Assembly: GCA_900754805.1 (NCBI GenBank)
Contig: CAAEEE010000471.1
Location: 1-17,207 of the forward strand
Source: Clostridia bacterium
Lineage (GTDB): Bacteria > Bacillota > Clostridia > Peptostreptococcales > Anaerovoracaceae
Direction: 5' to 3'
DNA length: 17,207 nt
Shown: piece after piece, positions 1 through 6,595 of the stretch
Layout: each line of letters begins with the position of its first letter
Position numbering within the stretch: position 1 is the stretch's first letter
Notes under the pieces: generated by a model
Database searches by the model: none
Told to the model about the DNA's origin: nothing
Seen by the model: the letters and a program-made list of their open reading frames with translations, nothing else
Made by a program: the position numbers and the translations under genes

Positions 1-3000
1 CAGACGGATGATCCAACAATCACAAACACTTATAAGACGCCGACACCGGCTGAAACAGCACTTACGGTAGAAAAATACTTCTACGATAAGACCGCACAGG
101 CGGACAAGAAATTCGGCAGCGAAGTATTTACTTTTGAGCTGTTCAAGGCGGAAGATGGAAACGGAACACTTGCAGAAGGTGCAACGGCAATCGACACTAA
201 ACAAGCGAGTGGTGCAGACATTTCAAGACAGACCCTGACCTTCCTGACTCTGAGACACGAACAGGATATGAAGCCGGGAGACTCTGTGACGGAATACTAT
301 CTGATTCGCGAAAAAGCTCCAACGAATCCGAGCATTAAGTGTGAGAACCCGGAGGTAATTGCAAAGGTTGTTTACAGCAAAGCAAAAGCAGCCGGTGCAT
401 ACAGCGATGCAGCGAATAAGATTGATGTAAGCGTAAGCTATAAGATGAAAGGTGAGACAGCCTTTGCGGAAGGCCGGAAGACGGTAAAGAACCTGTATAC
501 GGAACCGGATGCAGTCGTACCACAAGCACCAATTCAGGTAAAGAAAGCATTCTTTGACATCACAGGCGGAGAAGGTGCGAAAACTCCGAAGGCAATCCAT
601 GCGGGCGAGTTCAGCTTCACAATTACGCCGGTAGGCGAAGCACCGATGACAGGCATTACTCAGACAGTAAGCACCAAGGATGCGGCAAACGGTACCGACA
701 CAATCAGTTTCGGTAATACAACTTATACGAAAGAAGGCGTTTACCGCTATCTGATTACTGAAAATGCAGGCACAAACCCAAGTGTTGCTTATGACAAGCA
801 CGTGATTGAAGTCATTGTTACGGTAACAAAGAATTCGGGAAACAAACTTGTAGCAGCAACAGAGTATTTTGTAAAGGAAAACGCTGAAGATGCAGGCACG
901 AAGGAAGAAAATCCGACCTTTGAAAACTTGTACACTGAGCCGACAGCGACGAACTTCGTTCCGGAAGTCAGCAAGCATCTTGTAGATGTTACGGAAGGAA
1001 CGGAAGCTGACAGAGCATTCGGAAACGACATCTTCACATTCAATCTGTATAAGGCAAAAGCAGATGGAAGCATTGAAGGTGCAGTACTTGACACGGTAAG
1101 CACGAGCGCGGAAGATAAGGCACTCGCAGTTAAAAAACTTACTTTCCAGGAAATTGAGCTTGCGGATGATCTTGCATATGACACGGCTAAAACCGATTTC
1201 TACTATGTCATCAAGGAGGTAAAGGGAGATAACCCAAGTATCACTTATGACGAAACGGCAATTTTAGTTCATGCCGAGGTAACGAAGAACGCAGACAATA
1301 AGCTGGAAGTTAAAGTAACATACAGCAGAGGAGAGGAAAACAGCGGAGATGGTCTTGAGGTTAAGAACATCTACACGAAGCCGCAGCCTGCGAAATATGT
1401 AATTGAATTTACGAAGAAGTATTTTGATATTACATCAGGAACAGAAACTGCAAAGAATTTCGGTTCAGAGATTTTCAACTTCTCGCTGTATGAGTCGAAC
1501 GAAAACGGCGGACAAATCGGTGATCCGATTGAAGAAATCAGCACAACCGGCAGCAGAATTTCCTCACAGGATCTTGCTTTCGCAGAGAGAGTATACGATC
1601 AGGACATTGAGCCGGGTCAGACGGTAACACAATACTATCTGATTAAGGAAAAGAAAGGTGCAAACTACAGTATCGGTTACGATACAAAGGGAATTTTAGT
1701 CAAAGTAACGCTGACGAAAGATAAGCAGGACGCTGATCATCCGAATGCAAAGAATGAAGTAATCGCTTCCGTCGAATATCTGAAGCAGACAAGCGATGGC
1801 TTTACAGGCACATGGAGCGGCGATAAGCAAGTTGTGAGAAATACTTATACGACGCCGGCACCGGTTGTTCCGGAATCACCGATTCAGGTAAAGAAAGCAT
1901 TCTTTGACATCACGGGCGGAGACGAAGCAAAGACCGCAAAGGCAATTCATGCAGGCGAGTTTAGCTTTACAATTACGCCGGTAGATGACGCACCGATGAC
2001 GGGCATTTCCCAAACGGTAAGCACCAAGGATGCGGCAAGCGGCATAGATACAATTAGCTTCGGCAGCACAACTTATACGAAAGAAGGCGTTTACCGCTAC
2101 CTGATTACCGAGACAAGCGGTAAGAATCCAAGCGTTACCTACGATCAGCGCGTGATTGAAGTCGTTGTTACGGTAACAAAAACTTCTGCAAACAAGCTGG
2201 CAGCGAAAACGGAGTATTTCGTAAAAGGAAATGCAGAAGCAGCAGGTACAATGACTACAAATCCTACTTTTGAAAACCTGTACAAAGCACCGACAGCAGC
2301 GAATTTTGTTCCGGAAGTTATTAAACACCTTGTAGATGTTACAAGCGGAACAGAAATTGACAGAGTTTTCGGAAAAGACAGCTTCACATTTAAGTTGTAC
2401 GAGGCAGATGCAGCGGGCACGATTAAGGGAGAAGCAAGTGACACGGTAAGCACAGGCGAAGAAGATAAGGAACTGGCACTTAAGAAACTTGCATTTAAGC
2501 AAATCGACATCAGTAAAGACTTGGAATACGGAACAGACAAGACAGAATACTTCTACATTATTCGTGAGGAAGCAGGAGCAAATCCAAGCATTCAGGACGA
2601 TGTAAGAGAAATCCTCGTAAAAGTGACAGTAACCAAGACGACTGACAATAAGCTCGCAGCGAAGATAGAGTACATCCGAGGCGAAGAGCAGAAAGACACT
2701 GCACTGACTGTAACGAACCGTTATACGAAGCCGGAGCCTGCAAGCTTCACGCCGGAAGCAACGAAAAAGCTGACCGGAAGAACCTTGAAGGATGGAGACT
2801 TTGCATTCGAACTATTGGATGCGGAAGGAAATGTGATTGACACTGCAGCTAATGCTGAGGATGGAACAATTCGTTTCAAAGAGCTGAGATTTACTGAAGA
2901 TGCAGATGCAAAAGATTATGTTTACAGCATTCGAGAAGTTAAAGGCTCGATGGCAGGCATCATCTATGACAAGAGTGTATTCACGATGACAGTTCATGTG

Positions 3001-3981
3001 ATTAAAACGGCTGAAAACAAACTCGCAGTTGAATCCGTGACCTATCTGAAGGATGGAGCAGCGGCAGATGGAATTGAGTTTGTCAACCGCCGCGTCAGCC
3101 ATTCAACAAATGTAAGCATCGAAATCAAGGCAGAAAAACGCTTTGAAGGCGGCACACTCAACGGAGACGATTTCAGCTTTAAGCTTGAACCGATGAGAGA
3201 TACAAAAGGTTCTGTCAGAACAGCATCTAACCGTGCAGACGGCAGTATAAATTTTGGTACATTTACATACTTCGACGCGGGTGTATATGAGTATCTCATT
3301 ACAGAAACGCAAGGAACCGATAAGAATATTCTGTACGATGCCGCACAGATCAAGGTTACGGTAACTGTGACGAAAGAACTTGGACGACTGGTTGCAAATG
3401 TGAAGTACGAAAAATCCGGTACGGAAACAAATCAGTTTATCAACAAACTGAAAGAGCCGGATAAGGCAACTGTACAGATTCGCACTAAGAAAGTCCTCAA
3501 GGGCAGAGAACTCAATAGTGGCGACTTCCGCTTCATACTGACACCGCTTAGTGGAGCACCGGGAGAAGTGCAGACTGCAAGCAATGACGCAGATGGAAAC
3601 ATCTCCTTTAACACGATTCACTTCGACAAGGAAGGCATCTATCGTTATGAAATTACGGAAATGCGCAGCTCATCAATGAAAGACATCCTTTATGATAAGG
3701 AAAAAATTACAGTGACGGTAACGGTATCTAAGGATGAAGATGGAAATCTGACAGCAAAAGTATGCTACTCGAAAGACGGAAAGGCAGACAACCGGTTTAT
3801 CAATAAAACGAGAGAATCGGACGGCAAACCTCCGCAAAGAGATCGCGATAAAGATAAAGATAACTCGAGCATACCTAAGACAGGCGATGAAAACGCTGTA
3901 TGGTTATGGGTTCTGCTTGCAGGAGTTTCGGGAGGAGCTTTCGTAGGCGTTCGTATCGCACGAAGAAAAGAAGAAGAGTAG
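1..3981 (+). CDS. LPXTG-type surface protein with at least nine Spy0128/FctA-like isopeptide domains (5' partial)
   Basis: The reading frame is open from base 1, so the start, signal peptide and any N-terminal adhesin head are missing; 1326 residues are visible. It is a chain of Ig-like domains of the streptococcal pilin Spy0128/FctA type. Each domain has a Lys in the first strand, a Glu in a [LI]-[TRK]-E motif and an Asn in a final N-x-Y or F-x-N strand. The nine Lys/Glu/Asn sets, in window-frame residues, are 25/104/164, 182/254/309, 325/406/456, 473/550/614, 632/704/759, 775/856/906, 923/979/1029, 1046/1102/1148 and 1164/1220/1268. Asn9 closes a tenth, cut domain. Pro-rich linkers (YTEP, YTKP) join the first domains. 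A polar Lys/Asp spacer, IPKTG at 1291-1295, a hydrophobic segment and an RRKEEE tail form the sorting signal. By family knowledge, intramolecular Lys-Asn bonds make such stalks rigid and protease-resistant. I infer a wall-anchored adhesin or stalk. No sortase gene is visible nearby. Confidence 0.93.
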   Translation, partial: QTDDPTITNTYKTPTPAETALTVEKYFYDKTAQADKKFGSEVFTFELFKAEDGNGTLAEGATAIDTKQASGADISRQTLTFLTLRHEQDMKPGDSVTEYYLIREKAPTNPSIKCENPEVIAKVVYSKAKAAGAYSDAANKIDVSVSYKMKGETAFAEGRKTVKNLYTEPDAVVPQAPIQVKKAFFDITGGEGAKTPKAIHAGEFSFTITPVGEAPMTGITQTVSTKDAANGTDTISFGNTTYTKEGVYRYLITENAGTNPSVAYDKHVIEVIVTVTKNSGNKLVAATEYFVKENAEDAGTKEENPTFENLYTEPTATNFVPEVSKHLVDVTEGTEADRAFGNDIFTFNLYKAKADGSIEGAVLDTVSTSAEDKALAVKKLTFQEIELADDLAYDTAKTDFYYVIKEVKGDNPSITYDETAILVHAEVTKNADNKLEVKVTYSRGEENSGDGLEVKNIYTKPQPAKYVIEFTKKYFDITSGTETAKNFGSEIFNFSLYESNENGGQIGDPIEEISTTGSRISSQDLAFAERVYDQDIEPGQTVTQYYLIKEKKGANYSIGYDTKGILVKVTLTKDKQDADHPNAKNEVIASVEYLKQTSDGFTGTWSGDKQVVRNTYTTPAPVVPESPIQVKKAFFDITGGDEAKTAKAIHAGEFSFTITPVDDAPMTGISQTVSTKDAASGIDTISFGSTTYTKEGVYRYLITETSGKNPSVTYDQRVIEVVVTVTKTSANKLAAKTEYFVKGNAEAAGTMTTNPTFENLYKAPTAANFVPEVIKHLVDVTSGTEIDRVFGKDSFTFKLYEADAAGTIKGEASDTVSTGEEDKELALKKLAFKQIDISKDLEYGTDKTEYFYIIREEAGANPSIQDDVREILVKVTVTKTTDNKLAAKIEYIRGEEQKDTALTVTNRYTKPEPASFTPEATKKLTGRTLKDGDFAFELLDAEGNVIDTAANAEDGTIRFKELRFTEDADAKDYVYSIREVKGSMAGIIYDKSVFTMTVHVIKTAENKLAVESVTYLKDGAAADGIEFVNRRVSHSTNVSIEIKAEKRFEGGTLNGDDFSFKLEPMRDTKGSVRTASNRADGSINFGTFTYFDAGVYEYLITETQGTDKNILYDAAQIKVTVTVTKELGRLVANVKYEKSGTETNQFINKLKEPDKATVQIRTKKVLKGRELNSGDFRFILTPLSGAPGEVQTASNDADGNISFNTIHFDKEGIYRYEITEMRSSSMKDILYDKEKITVTVTVSKDEDGNLTAKVCYSKDGKADNRFINKTRESDGKPPQRDRDKDKDNSSIPKTGDENAVWLWVLLAGVSGGAFVGVRIARRKEEE
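43..1383 (+). repeat. Three-domain block, copy A
   Basis: First copy of a three-domain unit inside the surface protein gene, delimited by YKTP and YTKP linkers. It holds domains with Lys25, Lys182 and Lys325. Its second and third domains align with copy B at an offset of exactly 1350 bp, for example the segment ending TTTGACATCAC near 560 against 1910, and TGTAGATGTTAC near 981 against 2331. Its first domain differs from its partner by about 12 bp of insertions and deletions. Confidence 0.85.
1384..2733 (+). repeat. Three-domain block, copy B
   Basis: Second copy of the three-domain unit, holding domains with Lys473, Lys632 and Lys775. The middle domain is closest to its counterpart and shares long identical DNA stretches with it; the flanking domains are more diverged. 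The three domains after this block (Lys923, Lys1046, Lys1164) are shorter, about 103-107 residues from Lys to Asn against 128-142 before, and are not part of the 450-residue period. Confidence 0.85.
3871..3981 (+). other. Cell-wall sorting signal (IPKTG) of the surface protein
   Basis: IPKTG is encoded at 3871-3885, followed by a short DENA segment, a hydrophobic stretch of about 20 residues (WLWVLLAG...) and the basic tail RRKEEE at the stop codon. This is the standard tripartite sortase substrate signal. Cleavage is expected between Thr and Gly, with the protein then linked to peptidoglycan or to another pilin subunit. The sorting enzyme cannot be identified from this window. Confidence 0.9.
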
Positions 3982-3997
3982 GTATAGAATCCCCAAA

Positions 3998-4047
3998 AAA
4001 ACAGCCGGAAAGAGAGGCAATTTCCTTATCTTTTATACGGCTGTTTT
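3998..4047 (+). terminator. Rho-independent terminator after the surface protein gene
   Basis: AAAACAGCCG at 3998-4007 pairs perfectly with CGGCTGTTTT at 4038-4047. Inside the loop a second interrupted helix (AAAGAGAGG with CCTTATCTTT) can extend the stem. The A-rich left side and T-rich right side mean it could work in both directions, but only the + strand has a gene upstream. Confidence 0.85.
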
Positions 4048-4058
4048 ATTGTCTGCAG

Positions 4059-4088
4059 GTATAGACAGCTTGGATAACGGCATATAAT
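4059..4088 (+). promoter_or_regulatory. Candidate sigma-E-type promoter for yabP
   Basis: GTATAGA at 4059-4065, a 15 bp spacer, then CATATAAT at 4081-4088. This resembles the sporulation sigma-E pattern (an ATA-containing -35 and a CATAnnnT -10), and yabP belongs to the sigma-E regulon in Bacillus subtilis. The same DNA can be read as a weak sigma-A site: TAGACA at 4062-4067 and TATAAT at 4083-4088, with a short 15 bp spacer. The choice between the two is an inference. Confidence 0.5.
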
Positions 4089-4156
4089 GCGTAGTAGACA
4101 ACGATGCAGACAAATAATGTGCAGAAAAAAGTTGGAAAGTTGTAAGGAGGGACAGC

Positions 4157-4426
4157 ATGGAAAGCCATTACATAAACATTGACAATCGAAAGAGAATTAC
4201 CATCAGTCAGGTGGCAGATGTGGATGCGTTCGACGAGGATACCTTATGGGCGAACCTGAAAGAAGGCGGGCTGGAGATAACCGGGGAAAATCTGAATGTT
4301 GAGAAGCTGGATTTGCAGGAGGGAATTCTGATTGTGACCGGAGAAATCTGCTCCGTTTCGTACACGGATAAGGGTTCAAAAAAGACAAAAGGCCTTGGAA
4401 GATTCGGAAGACGAAAAGAAAAATGA
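4157..4426 (+). CDS. yabP: Sporulation protein YabP
   Basis: An 89-residue protein of the YabP/YqfC family, full length for the family. It is a small beta-rich protein in which acidic and hydrophobic residues alternate: an N-terminal segment around NIDNRKRITISQV, then GLEITGENLNVEKLDL and a strand around GILIVTGEI. The basic C-terminus (GRFGRRKEK) is typical. YabP is made in the mother cell under sigma-E in Bacillus; its exact biochemical role is not settled, although the neighbouring YabQ is needed for the cortex. AAGGAGG at 4144-4150, six bases before the ATG, fixes the start. The stop overlaps the yabQ start as ATGA, and the gene order yabP-yabQ-divIC matches Bacillus and Clostridia. Confidence 0.9.
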   Translation: MESHYINIDNRKRITISQVADVDAFDEDTLWANLKEGGLEITGENLNVEKLDLQEGILIVTGEICSVSYTDKGSKKTKGLGRFGRRKEK

Positions 4427-4761
4427 CCGAATTAATCAGAAGCCAGATCATCATTATACTGACAATGCTTTACTGCGGACTTTGCGCAGGGCTGATTTCT
4501 GATGTTTTCCGCGCTTTTGCCGAAATACGGAGTGTGCGCCGCTGGGTGAAGGGTGTGCTGGGTGCGGTCTTTTTCCTTTGCATCGGTTTTTTATACGGTG
4601 AGTTCGCGTTTTTCTGTGATAATGGGAAGATAAGCTTTCTTGGGATATTTTCCTTCCTCGCAGGTCTTTGGTTGTGGAAGAGATTCTTTTGTGGTATACT
4701 CTTCATGGGTGAGGAGAATGAGAAAAAAGAAAAGCAATTTAAGGGAATACGAAAAGAATAA
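4423..4761 (+). CDS. yabQ: Spore cortex biosynthesis protein YabQ
   Basis: A 112-residue, very hydrophobic protein with about three to four membrane segments: near residues 6-24 (IIIILTMLYCGLCAGLIS), 43-60 and 70-95. In Bacillus, YabQ sits in the outer forespore membrane and is required for cortex formation. A DVFRAF-type segment after the first membrane helix and a conserved position behind yabP support the call. The start overlaps yabP by 4 bp (ATGA), implying translational coupling. The charged C-terminus (EENEKKEKQ...) is encoded by DNA that also carries the promoter and start of divIC, so its sequence may be partly constrained by that overlap. Confidence 0.85.
   Translation: MTELIRSQIIIILTMLYCGLCAGLISDVFRAFAEIRSVRRWVKGVLGAVFFLCIGFLYGEFAFFCDNGKISFLGIFSFLAGLWLWKRFFCGILFMGEENEKKEKQFKGIRKE
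4672..4700 (+). promoter_or_regulatory. Candidate vegetative promoter inside yabQ, reading into divIC
   Basis: TTGTGG at 4672-4677, a 17 bp spacer and TATACT at 4695-4700, with a TGn extended -10 at 4692-4694. Transcription would begin near 4706-4708, about ten bases before the preferred divIC ATG. It would let divIC, rnmV and ksgA be transcribed during growth, independently of the sporulation genes. Confidence 0.55.
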
Positions 4762-5206
4762 CAGGGTAATAAACATTCCACAGGCGCAGACGGAGCGGCG
4801 CGAGCGTCTTCAGCAGCAGAAAAACCGCCGTGGGAATGTCGAGCCGTTTGACTCTGAAAGCGCGGAACGAGAATCCGGGCGGAGTACGGCAAGAAAAGGA
4901 AAAATAAACTATTCGAAACTGATTGTATGCGCTGTGATAGTTTTTCTCATAGTGTATTTTGCCATGTCTGCAATTAAAATTGTTAAGCTCGGTAAAGAAA
5001 AGGATGCGGCGGCTGCATACAATGCAGAACTGACGAAGGACAAGGAGAGTCTCGAACTTCAACTTGAGAACATTAACTCGCCTGATTACATAGAATCGCA
5101 GGCGCGGAGCGACCTCAAGCTGATAAAGCCAAACGAGCTTCTCTTCGTTTTTCCGGATACTGATTACAGCAAGGATGAAAAAAATGGAGAAAATCAAAGT
5201 CAATGA
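4718..5206 (+). CDS. divIC: Septum formation initiator DivIC/FtsB family protein
   Basis: A bitopic division protein, 162 residues from the chosen ATG. It has a basic cytoplasmic N-terminus (1-65), one membrane helix (about 68-88, LIVCAVIVFLIVYFAMS), a short coiled coil (89-120) and the family motif around SPDYIESQARSDLKL (121-135) before a short acidic tail. With FtsL and DivIB it forms the outer-face complex that activates septal wall synthesis. The reading frame is open back to 4640, but that start would overlap yabQ by 122 bp and add an unrelated N-terminus. GTG at 4709 is another option. GAGGAG at 4711-4716 lies too close to ATG 4718 for a normal ribosome binding site, so the start is uncertain. 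It overlaps both yabQ and rnmV. Confidence 0.85.
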   Translation: MRKKKSNLREYEKNNRVINIPQAQTERRERLQQQKNRRGNVEPFDSESAERESGRSTARKGKINYSKLIVCAVIVFLIVYFAMSAIKIVKLGKEKDAAAAYNAELTKDKESLELQLENINSPDYIESQARSDLKLIKPNELLFVFPDTDYSKDEKNGENQSQ

Positions 5207-5735
5207 GGTAATAATCGTTGAGGGCCGCGATGACACAGCGGCGGTCAAGCAGGCAGCAGACGGTCTCATTATAGAGACACACGGGTTCGGAATACGCAGG
5301 CAGACCTGGGAGCTCATCGAAAAGGCTTACCGAGAAAAGGGCATTATCATTCTGACAGACCCGGACTTTTCGGGAGAAGAAATCCGCAGGAAGCTGACGG
5401 AAAAATTTCCGGATGCCAAGCAGGCATTTTTAGACCGCACGCTTGCAACGAAAAAAGGCGACATCGGCATTGAAAATGCTGCGCCTGAGGCGATTGCCGA
5501 AGCACTTCTGAAAGCGCACTGCACAGTAAAAGACGGAGCAGAGGATGTGTTTACGGAAGAAGAGATGTTCCAAAACAGGCTTGCAGGAGATGCTGCCTCA
5601 AGGCAGAGGCGAGAAAAAGTCGGCAAGGCACTGGGCATCGGCTATGGAAATGCGAAAGCGTTTCTCGGCAAGCTGAATAAATTTAACATAAGCAAAGAGG
5701 ATTTTTATGAAGCTTTACGCACCATCGACGATTAG
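5184..5735 (+). CDS. rnmV: Ribonuclease M5 (5S rRNA maturation)
   Basis: A 183-residue TOPRIM-domain nuclease that cleaves double-stranded precursor 5S rRNA to give mature 5S rRNA. The TOPRIM motifs are clear: IIVEGRDD with catalytic Glu13, then LTDPDFSG with Asp59 and Asp61. A basic C-terminal half (SRQRREKVGKALGIGYGNAK) is typical of the RNA-binding region. ATG 5184 is preferred over ATG 5175 because AAGG at 5171-5174 is nine bases from the former but touches the latter. The gene overlaps the end of divIC and overlaps ksgA by 29 bp, as rnmV and ksgA are also paired in Bacillus. Confidence 0.92.
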   Translation: MEKIKVNEVIIVEGRDDTAAVKQAADGLIIETHGFGIRRQTWELIEKAYREKGIIILTDPDFSGEEIRRKLTEKFPDAKQAFLDRTLATKKGDIGIENAAPEAIAEALLKAHCTVKDGAEDVFTEEEMFQNRLAGDAASRQRREKVGKALGIGYGNAKAFLGKLNKFNISKEDFYEALRTIDD

Positions 5736-6576
5736 GGAAATTAAGGAAAAATACGGATTCCGCCTGACAAAAAGTCTGGGGCAGAATTTTTTGACGGATA
5801 AGAATATCATAGACCGCATTATAGAAGGTGCACAGATCGGTGAGAACGATTTGGTTATCGAAATCGGACCGGGAATCGGTGTGATTACCTACGAAACATC
5901 GATTGCGGCAAGAAAGGTAATCGCCGTGGAAATCGACCGCAATCTGATTCCGATTCTCGCAGAAACACTGGCGGAAAGGGACAATATCGAGGTTGTAAAC
6001 CGCGACATCCTGAAAACAGATGTCAATGCGCTGATTGCGGAAGCAAGAGAAAAAGACCCGGCAATCGAAAAGGTTCGGATTATCGGAAATCTCCCGTATT
6101 ACATTACAACTCCGATTATTATGAAACTCCTTGAAGAGGCAGTCTGCGCAGACGGAATTACCGTTATGATGCAGAAGGAAGTTGCGGATCGGATTAAAGC
6201 ATCTGCCGGAAATAAAACCTATGGCGCATTGTCCGTTGCCGTGCAGTACTACTGCGAGGTTGAAGGCGTTGTGAATGTGCCGAAAGAGGTTTTCGTGCCA
6301 CAGCCGAAGGTGGACTCCGCAGTTCTGAATTTAAAAATAAGAAAAGAAAAGCCGGTAGAGCTTATGGACGATCAGGTTTTCTTTCAGGTCGTAAAAGCAG
6401 GTTTTGGACAGAGGCGAAAGACCTTGAATAACTCGCTTATGGGGGTAGAGGGTATTACCAAGGAAATCGCAGGTGCTGCGCTTGAAGCAGCAAGAATAGA
6501 GCCTTCCAGACGTGCAGAAACGCTGACTCTGGAGGAATTCGCAAAATTATCAAACGAGGTAAAATTGAGATTATAA
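5707..6576 (+). CDS. rsmA: 16S rRNA (adenine1518/1519-N6) dimethyltransferase
   Basis: A 289-residue RsmA (KsgA) enzyme, full length. It transfers four methyl groups from S-adenosylmethionine to two adjacent adenines in the 3' hairpin of 16S rRNA during 30S assembly. KSLGQNFL at 22-29 is the family N-terminal motif, EIGPGIGVIT from Glu52 is the SAM-binding loop, and NLPY at 128-131 is the catalytic adenine-N6 motif. A C-terminal helical domain with GFGQRRKTLNNSL completes the fold. Its start lies inside rnmV, 29 bp before that gene's stop, so the two rRNA-processing proteins are probably translationally coupled. Loss of this enzyme gives kasugamycin resistance in other bacteria. Confidence 0.96.
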   Translation: MKLYAPSTIREIKEKYGFRLTKSLGQNFLTDKNIIDRIIEGAQIGENDLVIEIGPGIGVITYETSIAARKVIAVEIDRNLIPILAETLAERDNIEVVNRDILKTDVNALIAEAREKDPAIEKVRIIGNLPYYITTPIIMKLLEEAVCADGITVMMQKEVADRIKASAGNKTYGALSVAVQYYCEVEGVVNVPKEVFVPQPKVDSAVLNLKIRKEKPVELMDDQVFFQVVKAGFGQRRKTLNNSLMGVEGITKEIAGAALEAARIEPSRRAETLTLEEFAKLSNEVKLRL

Positions 6577-6595
6577 CGCAGAAAGGGAAACAGAA

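Noticed and set aside
223..978. Long antisense reading frame of 251 codons opposite the surface protein, plus similar ones at 1876-2502 and 3103-3621
   Set aside because: They mirror the repeated coding DNA of the + strand gene, are Cys/Phe-rich with no recognisable domain, lack ribosome binding sites, and recur because the domains recur.
1..3450. Regularly spaced repeats considered as a CRISPR-like or satellite array
   Set aside because: The repeats are protein-coding, in frame, about 300-450 bp long and diverged at synonymous and non-synonymous sites, as expected for duplicated protein domains.
4640..4717. Upstream in-frame extension of divIC to ATG 4640
   Set aside because: It would overlap yabQ by 122 bp and add residues unlike DivIC N-termini; the promoter at 4672-4700 lies inside it.
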